Translations under genes and position numbers: made by a program
Source: Bradyrhizobium sp.
Lineage (GTDB): Bacteria > Pseudomonadota > Alphaproteobacteria > Rhizobiales > Xanthobacteraceae
DNA length: 64,000 nt
Direction: 5' to 3'
Assembly: GCF_016213215.1 (NCBI RefSeq)
Contig: NZ_JACRAW010000025.1
Span: forward strand, 1 to 64,000
Shown here: in pieces, positions 51,850 through 59,638 of the stretch
How the letters are laid out: every line of letters starts with the position of its first letter
Position numbering within the stretch: the first letter of the stretch is position 1
Notes under the pieces: model-generated
Database searches by the model: none
Told to the model about the DNA's origin: nothing
What the model saw: the letters and a program-made list of their open reading frames with translations, nothing else

Positions 51850-52836
51850 TCACTTCGCGACGAATCCCGCTTCGGTCATCAGCTGCTTGTTTAGGGCATC
51901 GTCCTCCTCAAGGAACTTCAGCATGTCCTTGCCGGTAATGAAAATCGGCTTCAGCGCCTGCTTTTCCATGTATTCCTTGTATTCCGTCGTCTGGGTCACC
52001 TTCTGGAACAGGTCGACATAGAAGGCCTGCTGCTCGGGTGTCACCTTGCCCGGCAGGAACATGGCGCGCAGCATGAGATACTGAACGTCGATCCCCTCCT
52101 CCTTGCAGGTCGGGATGTCGTGCCAGGACTGCGTCTCCGTCACCTTGGCCTTGTAGGAAATCCGCTCCTCGTCGAACACGCACAGCGGCCGAACCTGGCC
52201 GGCGCGCCAGACCTCGAGATTCTCGGACGGATTGTTGACGTTGGACTCGGTATGGTTACCGACCAACTGGGTCGCAGCCTCGCCGCCGGACTTGTAGGGC
52301 AGATAGGAGAATTTCGCGCCGGTCTTCTGTTCGAGGAACACGGTCAGCACGTGATCCTCGCGCTTCGACCCAGTGCCGCCCATCTTGAATGGAGAACCCG
52401 CGGCTTTGGCGGCGGCGACGAACTCCTTGACCGACTTGGGCCCTGCGGCGTTGTCCCACAGCACGAACTGATCCAGCGCGACGACCGCGACGGGGGTCAG
52501 ATCACGCCAGTTGAAGGGAATCTTGGCGGACAGCGGCAGCATGTAGATCAGCGAATAGGCAATCAGCACCTTGTTGGCATCGCCTTCACTGGACTTCATG
52601 TACATGAGCGCTTCAGCGCCCGAGGCCCCGCCCTTCAGCGAGACCACGATCGGCTGCTTCATCAGATTGTTCTTCTGGATCGCGGCCTGCATCATCCGCG
52701 CCATCTGGTCGGATGCGCCGCCCGCGCCGGCTGCAACCACGATCTCAACAGGCTTGGTGGGTTCCCATCCCGCGAACGCCGGCGCACTCGCCGAGAACGC
52801 CGCTGCAATGGACGCGGCCGTGATTATCTTTCGCAC
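51850..52836 (-). CDS. tctC: Tripartite tricarboxylate transporter substrate-binding protein TctC
   Basis: The 328-residue protein has an N-terminal signal peptide ending AFAGW near residue 22, then PVEIVVAAGAGGASDQMARMMQAA and the binding-site loops GGASGAEALMYMK near 70, NWRDLTPVAVVALDQFVLW near 110, and LPYKSGGEAATQLVGNHTE near 183. These fit the Bug/TctC family, which binds carboxylates in the periplasm. The GTG start follows GGGGAGAAGC. It is the first gene of the tct set and a 140-base gap separates it from the upstream hydratase gene. Bug proteins are hard to assign to a substrate from sequence. Confidence 0.9.
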   Translation of the reverse strand: MRKIITAASIAAAFSASAPAFAGWEPTKPVEIVVAAGAGGASDQMARMMQAAIQKNNLMKQPIVVSLKGGASGAEALMYMKSSEGDANKVLIAYSLIYMLPLSAKIPFNWRDLTPVAVVALDQFVLWDNAAGPKSVKEFVAAAKAAGSPFKMGGTGSKREDHVLTVFLEQKTGAKFSYLPYKSGGEAATQLVGNHTESNVNNPSENLEVWRAGQVRPLCVFDEERISYKAKVTETQSWHDIPTCKEEGIDVQYLMLRAMFLPGKVTPEQQAFYVDLFQKVTQTTEYKEYMEKQALKPIFITGKDMLKFLEEDDALNKQLMTEAGFVAK

Positions 52837-52976
52837 GTGCTTCTCCCCTGGTTTCTATAGACCCGTGACGCCGAAGGTTGTTGCCGCCGCATTGTGCGGG
52901 CTAACGGCAGGGAGTTCAAGCGGCTGCGCTACCCGCCACTTATGACTTTTCGAATTCAGCCGGGCACGCGAGCTAG

Positions 52977-53774
52977 CTATTTGCCCTTCCAGTTGGGCGG
53001 GCGCTTGTTGAGAAAGGCTTCCATACCTTCCCGGAAATCCTCGCTCATATAGGCCTTGAGAATCAAATCCTCGCCTTCGTCGCGCGACAGCGTTCGCCGG
53101 ATACGGCGTACTGCCTCCTTTGTGGCCTCAAGCGTGAGCGGGGCATGGCTGGCCACGAGCTTCGCCGTCTCCTCGGCACGACGTTGCAGCGTCGGCACGT
53201 CCGGGACCACTTCGTTCAACAGCCCGAGCGCCAACGCTTCCGGGGCCTCGACCAGCCGCGCCTTGAAGATCAGATCCTTGGTCCGCGCCGGTCCAACCAG
53301 CGCAACCAGGCGGCTGATGTTTGACATCGACAGGCAGTTGCCGAGCGTGCGCGCGATCGGAAAACCGATCCGCGTTGCCTCGGTGCCGATCCTGATGTCG
53401 CAGCAGGCGGCGATGCCAGCGCCGCCGCCGGTGCAGGCGCCGGCAATGGCCGCAATGACGGGTACCCGGCACTGCTCCAGCGTGCCGAGCACGCGATCGA
53501 TCCTGGCCTCGTAGTCCAGCGCGTCCTGGGCCGTCTTGAAGGCGCGAAATTGCGAAATGTCGGTGCCGGACGCGAACGCCTTGTCGCCGGCGCCGGTGAG
53601 GATCAAAGCCTTGATTGAGCGATCGGCGTTGATGTCCTCGCAGATCGAGGCCATCTGCTCGTACATCGCAAAGGTCAGCGCATTACGCGCCTGCGGCCGG
53701 TTGAACGTAATCCGCGCCATGCCATCCTCGACGGAGTAGAGCAGGTCTCCATTGGTCGTCATGACGGCATTCAT
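52977..53774 (-). CDS. Enoyl-CoA hydratase/isomerase family protein
   Basis: The 265-residue crotonase has FNRPQARNALTFAMYEQM near residue 24, GAGDKAFASGTDISQF near 61 (oxyanion-hole Ala/Gly), and AAIAGACTGGGAGIAACCDIRIGTEATRIGFP near 108-140. The two glutamates of classical hydratases are not both obvious, so another crotonase-type reaction such as hydrolysis or lyase activity is possible. The C-terminal FREGMEAFLNKRPPNWKGK is typical of the family. The ATG at 53774 is 31 bases downstream of the aminotransferase stop, so the two may be co-transcribed. The acyl-CoA substrate is unknown. Confidence 0.87.
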   Translation of the reverse strand: MNAVMTTNGDLLYSVEDGMARITFNRPQARNALTFAMYEQMASICEDINADRSIKALILTGAGDKAFASGTDISQFRAFKTAQDALDYEARIDRVLGTLEQCRVPVIAAIAGACTGGGAGIAACCDIRIGTEATRIGFPIARTLGNCLSMSNISRLVALVGPARTKDLIFKARLVEAPEALALGLLNEVVPDVPTLQRRAEETAKLVASHAPLTLEATKEAVRRIRRTLSRDEGEDLILKAYMSEDFREGMEAFLNKRPPNWKGK

Positions 53775-53805
53775 GCGCGCTCTCTGGTCAAATCGAAACT
53801 GATGT

Positions 53806-55005
53806 TCATGCGACGGCGGCCTTGGTCATCGACACCACGTCCCGGCTTTTCAGGACCTCCATGGCTGCCAGCACGCCGCCACCGCGATGCGGAACGTTCG
53901 CTAGATCCAGGCCCATCTCGACGCCCGACAGCGTACCCATCAGCATCAAGTCATTGAAATGACCGATATGGCCGATCCGGAATACCTTGCCTTTGATCTT
54001 GTTGAGACCGGTGCCGAGCGACATGTCGTAATTCTCGAGCACCACTTTCCGGAAATTGTCGGCGTCGTGGCCATCCGGCATGCGAACGCCGGTCAGCGCT
54101 GGCGAGTGGGCATTGGCGTCCTGGCACTGCGGCTCGAGGCCCCAGACCTTCATCGCGGAGCGCGTCGCGGCGCTGTGGCGCTTGTGGCGCGCAAAGACAT
54201 TCTCAAGCCCCTCCTCCTCCAGCATCCTGACGGCCTCCTTCAGGCCCATCAGCAGGTTGGTGGCGGGCGTGTAAGGGAAGGTGCCGGCCTTGTTAAAATT
54301 GATGACCTCCTGCCAGTCCCAATAGGACCGCATGCCCGGATTTGCCTTGGCTGCGGCAAGCGCCCGTTCCGAGACGGCGTTGAAGCCGAGCCCCGGCGGC
54401 AGCATCAGGCCCTTCTGGGACCCGGCGACCGACACGTCGATGCCCCAGCTGTCGTGCTCGTATTCCAGGGAACCGAGGCCCGAGATGGTGTCGACCATCA
54501 ACAGCGCCGGATGCTTGACGCGGTCGAGCGCCTTGCGGACCTCGAGCGGCGGGGTCACGCAGCCCGTCGAGGTCTCGTTGTGCACGATCATGACTGCCTT
54601 GATCTTGTGCTCGCGATCGGCGGCGAGCCGGGACTCGATCTGGTCGACATCGGCGCCGTGGCGCCAGTCGCCTGGAACGAAATCGACATCGAGCTTGAAT
54701 TTTGCGGCGATGCCGCGCCACAAAACGGCAAACTGGCCGGTCTCGCACATCAGGACCTTGTCGGCGGGCGCCAGCGCATTGACGATCGCCGCTTCCCAAG
54801 CCCCCGTCCCGGACGAAGGATAGATGATCACCGGCTGTTTGGTGCGGAACATACGCTGCATTGCAGCGAGAACTTCGAAGCCGAGCTCGGCGAACTCCGG
54901 TCCGCGGTGATCCAGCGTCGGCATGTCCATGGCCCGCAACACCCGGTCGGGCACATTGGTCGGTCCCGGAATCTGGAGAAAATGCCTTCCAGTGTGCACG
55001 GTCAT
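53806..55005 (-). CDS. Serine/alanine-glyoxylate aminotransferase
   Basis: The 399-residue class V aminotransferase has LQIPGPTNVPDRVLRAMDMPTLDHRGPEFAEL at residues 10-41, YPSSGTGAWEAAIVN near 61, VHNETSTGC near 141, MVDTISGLGSLEYEHDSWGIDVSVAGSQKGLMLPPGLGF near 168-206 with the PLP lysine, and RIGHIGHFNDLMLMGTLSGVEMGL near 345. These match serine-glyoxylate and alanine-glyoxylate transaminases. It makes glycine from glyoxylate using an amino donor. It diverges from the FAD/Fe-S dehydrogenase across about 170 bases, so both may be under one control. The pair suggests oxidation of glycolate or a related acid to glyoxylate, then transamination. Confidence 0.91.
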   Translation of the reverse strand: MTVHTGRHFLQIPGPTNVPDRVLRAMDMPTLDHRGPEFAELGFEVLAAMQRMFRTKQPVIIYPSSGTGAWEAAIVNALAPADKVLMCETGQFAVLWRGIAAKFKLDVDFVPGDWRHGADVDQIESRLAADREHKIKAVMIVHNETSTGCVTPPLEVRKALDRVKHPALLMVDTISGLGSLEYEHDSWGIDVSVAGSQKGLMLPPGLGFNAVSERALAAAKANPGMRSYWDWQEVINFNKAGTFPYTPATNLLMGLKEAVRMLEEEGLENVFARHKRHSAATRSAMKVWGLEPQCQDANAHSPALTGVRMPDGHDADNFRKVVLENYDMSLGTGLNKIKGKVFRIGHIGHFNDLMLMGTLSGVEMGLDLANVPHRGGGVLAAMEVLKSRDVVSMTKAAVA

Positions 55006-55174
55006 GGTGTCCTTCCAGATCTTGCCTTGGCTTGGTGAGCCGCTCGAATAACACTATTCGCAGGGCTTGTCCCCCGGCGGGCAGGTGCCGTCAATGCACA
55101 AGGACCAGATGTTCGCCTTGCCAAGGCCAGGGACGGCAGGCAAGACGTTGACGGCGAAAGGCGAGATTGAAGCA

Positions 55175-58100
55175 ATGGCGGCTAAAGCGGCCGAAAACAG
55201 ACAGAATTCGGCTCGAGACAAATCGGCTGACGACAGCGGCTTGGCCGCGCGTCTGAAGCGTGAGATTTCAGGCGAGGTGCTGTTCGACCCGTTCAGCCGC
55301 GGCCGGTACGCGACGGACGCCTCCTTCTATCAGATCATGCCCCTTGGCGTGGTGATCCCGCGCACCATGGACGAGGCGCTGAGCGCGCTCGCCATTGCCC
55401 GCGACCACGGCACGACGGTTACTCCCCGCGGCGGCGGCACCTCGCAATGCGGCCAGGCGATCAACAACGGCGTTGTCGTCGATTTTTCCAAACACCTCAA
55501 CCGCGTGATCTCGATAGATGTTGCGAGCCGTAGCTGCGTAGTCGAACCGGGAATGGTGCTCGATGACCTCAACCGCCATCTCAAGAAGCATGGATTGTGG
55601 TTTCCGGTCGACGTCTCCACCGCGTCCCGCGCCACCATCGGTGGCATGGCCGGGAACAATTCCTGCGGCGGCCGTTCGCTGCGGTACGGGACCATGCGCG
55701 ACAACACGATGTCCATGGAGGCGGCGCTCGCCGACGGCACGCTCCTACAATTCGGCGAGGTGGCGCGTGATCTTTCCCCAGTCAAGGCCGGGGGCGGCGG
55801 TCTGGCGCTCTTCCGTGACATGCTTGATCTCGGCGAGCGGGAGGCGGAAGAGATCGCGGCACGATTTCCGAAGGTGCAGCGGCGCGTCGGCGGCTACAAT
55901 CTCGACGCGCTGGTGCCGCGCAACGTTCCGAACAACTTGGCGCACCTCCTGGTCGGCTCGGAAGGTACTCTCGCCTTCACCACCAAGCTCGAGTTGAAGC
56001 TTTGGCCACTGATCCGCAACAAGGCTGTCGGGGTCTGCCACTTCGGCAGCTTCTACGAGGCGATGGACGCCGCGCAGCACCTGATAAAGCTCAAGCCCAT
56101 CGCGGTGGAGCTGGTCGACCGCACCATGATCGCGCTCGGCCGCGACATTGCAATGTTCCAGCCGGTCATCGGCGCCGCCATACGCGGCGATCCGGACGCG
56201 GTGCTGGTGGTCGAGTTTGCCGAGGAGGACCAGGCGGAAAACCTCGGACGACTGAAACGCCTTTCCGAATTGATGGCGGACCTCGGTTTCGGCTGGAACA
56301 ATTCTCCTCGCAAATTGGGAGGCGTGGTCGAGGTCACCGACCCAGCGCTGCAGGCCGGCATTGCCGAATTCCGCGCCGCCGGCCTCAACGTCATGATGTC
56401 GATGAAGCAGGAAGGCAAGCCGGTGTCCTTTGTCGAGGATTGCGCGGTCCCCCTGCCTAACCTCGCCGACTACACCGCCCGCCTCAATGACATCTTCAAG
56501 AAACATGGCACCAGCGGCACGATGTATGCGCACGCCTCCGAAGGCTGCCTGCATGTGCGCCCGGTGCTTAATCTGAAGCTCGAGAAGGACGTCAAGGCGA
56601 TGCGCGCCATCGCCGAGGAAGCCTTCGCGATGGTCCGCGAATACAAGGGCTCTCATTCCGGCGAGCACGGCGACGGCATCGTGCGCTCGGAATTTCACGA
56701 GACCATGTTCGGCCAGCGCATCCTCGCCGACTTCAAGGAGGTCAAGCGCCGTTTTGATCCCGAGAACGTCCTTAATCCCGGCAAGATCATCAACGCCCCT
56801 AAGATGGACGACCGTTCGCTGTTCCGTTATCGGCCGGACTATCGCGTCGGCGAATTAAACACGGTGCTCGATTGGTCCGCCTATCCGGGCGCCGGCGGCG
56901 GCTTCCAGGGCGCAATCGAGATGTGCAACAACAACGGCGCCTGCCGCAAGCTCGAAGGCGGTGTGATGTGTCCGTCCTATCGCGCGACCCGCAACGAGAA
57001 GGACGTCACACGCGGCCGCGCCAACACCCTGCGGCTTGCGATCTCGGGTCAGTTGGGACCGGATGCGTTGGCCTGCGACGAGATGATGGAGACCATGAAG
57101 CTCTGCGTCTCCTGCAAGGCGTGTCGTCATGAATGCCCCACTGGCATCGATATGGCCAAGATGAAGATCGAAGTGCTTGCCGCGCGCGCCGCACGTATTG
57201 GACTCTCGCTGCGCGACCGCCTCGTCGGCTACCTGCCGCGCTATGCCGATCTTGCCGCGCGCTTTGCCCCGCTCGTCAATTGGCGCAACAACAGCCTGAT
57301 CTTGCGCGAATTGTTCGAGCGCTTCGCCGGTATCAGCGCGCGTCGCGCCTTGCCGGCTTTCCGGCGCGACGTATTCAAGTCCGAAGCCGAGGCGATAGGA
57401 CCCGCGGCAGGCCGCGAGGTCGTGTTGTTTGCCGACACATTCAACCGCGTCTACGAACGCGAGAACCTCGATGCGGCACTTCGCGTGCTGACCGAGGCTG
57501 GCTACCGCGTGCACCTGCCGAAGCCTTCCAAGGGAAGCCGCTCGCTCTGCTGCGGGAGGACCTTCCTGTCGGCGGGACTGGTCGATGAGGCGCGCGCCGA
57601 GCTCGACCGGCTGGTCGAGGCGTACGCGCCGTTCGCCGCGCGCGGCGTGCCGATCGTTGGGCTGGAGCCTAGCTGCCTGTTGACGCTCCGCGACGAGCTG
57701 CTGTCGCTTCGCAAAGATGATGACGCGAAAACAGTCAGTGCGCACGCGATGCTGTTCGAGGAGTTCTTGGTACGCGAGGCGGAGGCCGGCCGATTGCGAT
57801 TGCCCCTGAGCGGGGTGGCTGGCAAGGCCCTGGTACACGGCCATTGTCACCAGAAGTCGTTTGGCGCGTTCAAGCCCGTTGAGAAGGTGCTTCGCCTCAT
57901 TCCCGGACTGAAGGTCGAGACGGTCGAATCTAGCTGCTGCGGCATGGCAGGCGCCTTCGGCTACGGCGCGGACACCTATGACGCATCGATGGAGATGGCC
58001 GAGCTGTCGCTCTTGCCCGCGGTGCGGCGCGCGGACGATGACACCCTGATCGTCGCGGACGGCACGTCCTGTCGCCACCAGATCAAGGAAGGTGCCCGGC

Positions 58101-58201
58101 GCAACGCCCTTCATGTTGCGCGCGTCCTGGCGATGAGCCTGGAGAGGGCGAAATCCAATCATCCACCCTCATCTGCCACAGAGGAGCCCAATCATGGCTG
58201 A
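55175..58201 (+). CDS. FAD-linked and Fe-S 2-hydroxyacid dehydrogenase (fused GlcD/GlcF-like, YdiJ-type)
   Basis: The 1008-residue protein fuses a FAD domain with an Fe-S domain. Residues 40-500 carry TPRGGGTSQCGQAINNGVVVDFSKHLN near 85, GMAGNNSCGGRSLRYGTMRDN near 155, LVGSEGTLAFTTKLELK near 255 and SHSGEHGDGIVRSEF near 492 (FAD binding). The second half has CNNNGACRK and MCPSY near 585-600, the [4Fe-4S] set CVSCKACRHECP near 645, and two CCG motifs (SLCCGRTFLSAG near 790, SSCCGMAGAFGY near 920). This order fits D-2-hydroxyglutarate/D-lactate/glycolate-type dehydrogenases passing electrons to quinone. I start at the ATG at 55175; upstream in-frame ATGs to 55067 are possible. It overlaps the next gene by eight bases. 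Confidence 0.88.
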   Translation: MAAKAAENRQNSARDKSADDSGLAARLKREISGEVLFDPFSRGRYATDASFYQIMPLGVVIPRTMDEALSALAIARDHGTTVTPRGGGTSQCGQAINNGVVVDFSKHLNRVISIDVASRSCVVEPGMVLDDLNRHLKKHGLWFPVDVSTASRATIGGMAGNNSCGGRSLRYGTMRDNTMSMEAALADGTLLQFGEVARDLSPVKAGGGGLALFRDMLDLGEREAEEIAARFPKVQRRVGGYNLDALVPRNVPNNLAHLLVGSEGTLAFTTKLELKLWPLIRNKAVGVCHFGSFYEAMDAAQHLIKLKPIAVELVDRTMIALGRDIAMFQPVIGAAIRGDPDAVLVVEFAEEDQAENLGRLKRLSELMADLGFGWNNSPRKLGGVVEVTDPALQAGIAEFRAAGLNVMMSMKQEGKPVSFVEDCAVPLPNLADYTARLNDIFKKHGTSGTMYAHASEGCLHVRPVLNLKLEKDVKAMRAIAEEAFAMVREYKGSHSGEHGDGIVRSEFHETMFGQRILADFKEVKRRFDPENVLNPGKIINAPKMDDRSLFRYRPDYRVGELNTVLDWSAYPGAGGGFQGAIEMCNNNGACRKLEGGVMCPSYRATRNEKDVTRGRANTLRLAISGQLGPDALACDEMMETMKLCVSCKACRHECPTGIDMAKMKIEVLAARAARIGLSLRDRLVGYLPRYADLAARFAPLVNWRNNSLILRELFERFAGISARRALPAFRRDVFKSEAEAIGPAAGREVVLFADTFNRVYERENLDAALRVLTEAGYRVHLPKPSKGSRSLCCGRTFLSAGLVDEARAELDRLVEAYAPFAARGVPIVGLEPSCLLTLRDELLSLRKDDDAKTVSAHAMLFEEFLVREAEAGRLRLPLSGVAGKALVHGHCHQKSFGAFKPVEKVLRLIPGLKVETVESSCCGMAGAFGYGADTYDASMEMAELSLLPAVRRADDDTLIVADGTSCRHQIKEGARRNALHVARVLAMSLERAKSNHPPSSATEEPNHG

Positions 58202-58622
58202 GCTCAAGCTCGACGTCGCCCGCAAGATCCTCGATGCCGCGCTGGCCAAAGCCACCGAACTCGGATTGAAGCCTCTTGTCGTGACCGTTCTCGACGCCCG
58301 CGGCTGCATCAAGATCGCGGCCGCGCAGGACGGCACCAGCCTGCTGCGCGCCGAGGTTGCCCATGGCAAGGCGTATGGCGCGCTCGCGATGGGCATGGGT
58401 TCGCGCGCGCTGTTCCAGCGTGCGCAGGAGCAGGCCTACTTCATCAATGCTGTGAACACGCTGGCCCAGGGGCGCCTCGTTCCCGTGCCGGGCGGCGTGC
58501 TGATCCAGGAAGGCAGCACCCTGCTCGGCGCTGTGGGGATCAGCGGCGACACCTCGGATAATGACGAGGCGTGCGCCGTCGCCGGCATCGAGGCGGCCGG
58601 ACTGAAGGCGAAAGCGGGATAG
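58194..58622 (+). CDS. GlcG/HbpS-family (DUF336) small protein
   Basis: The 142-residue protein matches the heme-binding/GlcG family: LDVARKILDAALAKATELGLKPLVVTVLDARGCIKIAAAQDGTSLLRAEVAHGKAYGALAM in residues 5-66 and VPVPGGVLIQEGSTLLGAVGISGDTSDNDEACAVAGIEAAGL near 100-138. GlcG lies in glycolate-oxidation operons, where its exact role is not settled; related HbpS binds heme. Its ATG overlaps the dehydrogenase stop by eight bases, so translation is coupled. This neighbour is the best hint that the dehydrogenase acts on glycolate or a close analogue. Confidence 0.87.
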   Translation: MAELKLDVARKILDAALAKATELGLKPLVVTVLDARGCIKIAAAQDGTSLLRAEVAHGKAYGALAMGMGSRALFQRAQEQAYFINAVNTLAQGRLVPVPGGVLIQEGSTLLGAVGISGDTSDNDEACAVAGIEAAGLKAKAG

Positions 58623-58661
58623 CTCCTTCCACCGGTCCGCCATCCGCCTCCAAGCGGCCCG

Positions 58662-59438
58662 TCAGCGGCCAGTCCACGACGGCTTGCGTTTCTCGGAGAA
58701 GGCCCGGAGGCCCTCCTTCGCATCTTCCGTCAACGCCAAGAGTGCGATCTGGCCTTCTGTAAACGCGATGCTTTCGTCGAATGACATAGAGGCAATCGCG
58801 CGCATCGCGTATTTGCCACGCCGGATTGCCGTCGGCGATTTGTCGATAAGGCGTCCGATCAGCCACTCGATCTTGGCGTCGAGTTCAGCGGCGGGGACGA
58901 CATAGTTGAGCAATCCTGCGGCAAGCGCGCTATTTGCGTCGAATGGCTCGCCCGTCAGCGCCCACTCGTTGACGAGACGCGGCGGCGCAATCGATTGCAG
59001 GAGGCTCAGCACCTGCATCGGGAACACGCCGACCTTCACTTCCGGAAGACCGAAGATCACCTGATCGGCAGCGATCGCCATGTCGGTCATGCACAACAAA
59101 CCCATTCCGCCGGCCATGCAGACGCCGCCAACCCTTGCGATCGCAGGCTTGGTCGAATTCTGAGCCAGCCGCAGGAGGTCGGCATAGTCGACGTTCGGCC
59201 GGGAGTAATCCATCGCGAAAGCCGCGCCGCTGTTCTGAAGGTCGGCACCCGCGCAAAATGCCTTGTCGCCCGCGCCGGTAAGGACGATGACGCGCACGTC
59301 ACTTTCCTCATGCGCCTGCCGATAGCCTTGCGCGATCCGGGCAATGACGTCCCCGTTGAGCGCGTTGCGCTTATCTGGACGATTAATGGTGATCCACAAA
59401 GCCTGTCCGCGCTTGTTGATGATAACGTTTTCGCTCAT
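58662..59438 (-). CDS. Enoyl-CoA hydratase/isomerase family protein (second)
   Basis: The 258-residue crotonase starts VIINKRGQALWITINRPDKRNALNGDVI and has GAGDKAFCAGADLQN near residue 61 and VGGVCMAGGMGLLCMTDMAIAADQVIFGLPEVKVGVFPM near 104-142. The Glu in PEVKVG sits where the second hydratase glutamate usually is. The ATG at 59438 begins at the family's first strand; the longer frame upstream is not similar. It is transcribed toward the GlcG-like gene with a 39-base gap, and its acyl-CoA substrate is unknown. It is not closely similar to the first hydratase in this window. Confidence 0.88.
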   Translation of the reverse strand: MSENVIINKRGQALWITINRPDKRNALNGDVIARIAQGYRQAHEESDVRVIVLTGAGDKAFCAGADLQNSGAAFAMDYSRPNVDYADLLRLAQNSTKPAIARVGGVCMAGGMGLLCMTDMAIAADQVIFGLPEVKVGVFPMQVLSLLQSIAPPRLVNEWALTGEPFDANSALAAGLLNYVVPAAELDAKIEWLIGRLIDKSPTAIRRGKYAMRAIASMSFDESIAFTEGQIALLALTEDAKEGLRAFSEKRKPSWTGR

Positions 59439-59638
59439 GGCCTGTCCGCCTGTTGCCTTATCCTGATCAGCATTTGCGACAGGAAGCAGGCCGACCGCAA
59501 GAACGATTTCGCCTCGTATGCGACGGAAATCTGGATCCGCTACTCGCCTGTCGGACAACATCAGCGTGTACACGCAAGAACCTAGAGTTCGTCGGTTACG
59601 GCGTCACGAAGTGCTCGCCGTAGTCCGACGCGACCTCG

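Noticed and set aside
56855..58162. A 435-codon minus-strand frame inside the FAD/Fe-S dehydrogenase
   Set aside because: The plus-strand frame carries the Fe-S cysteines and both CCG motifs, so the antisense frame is not a gene.
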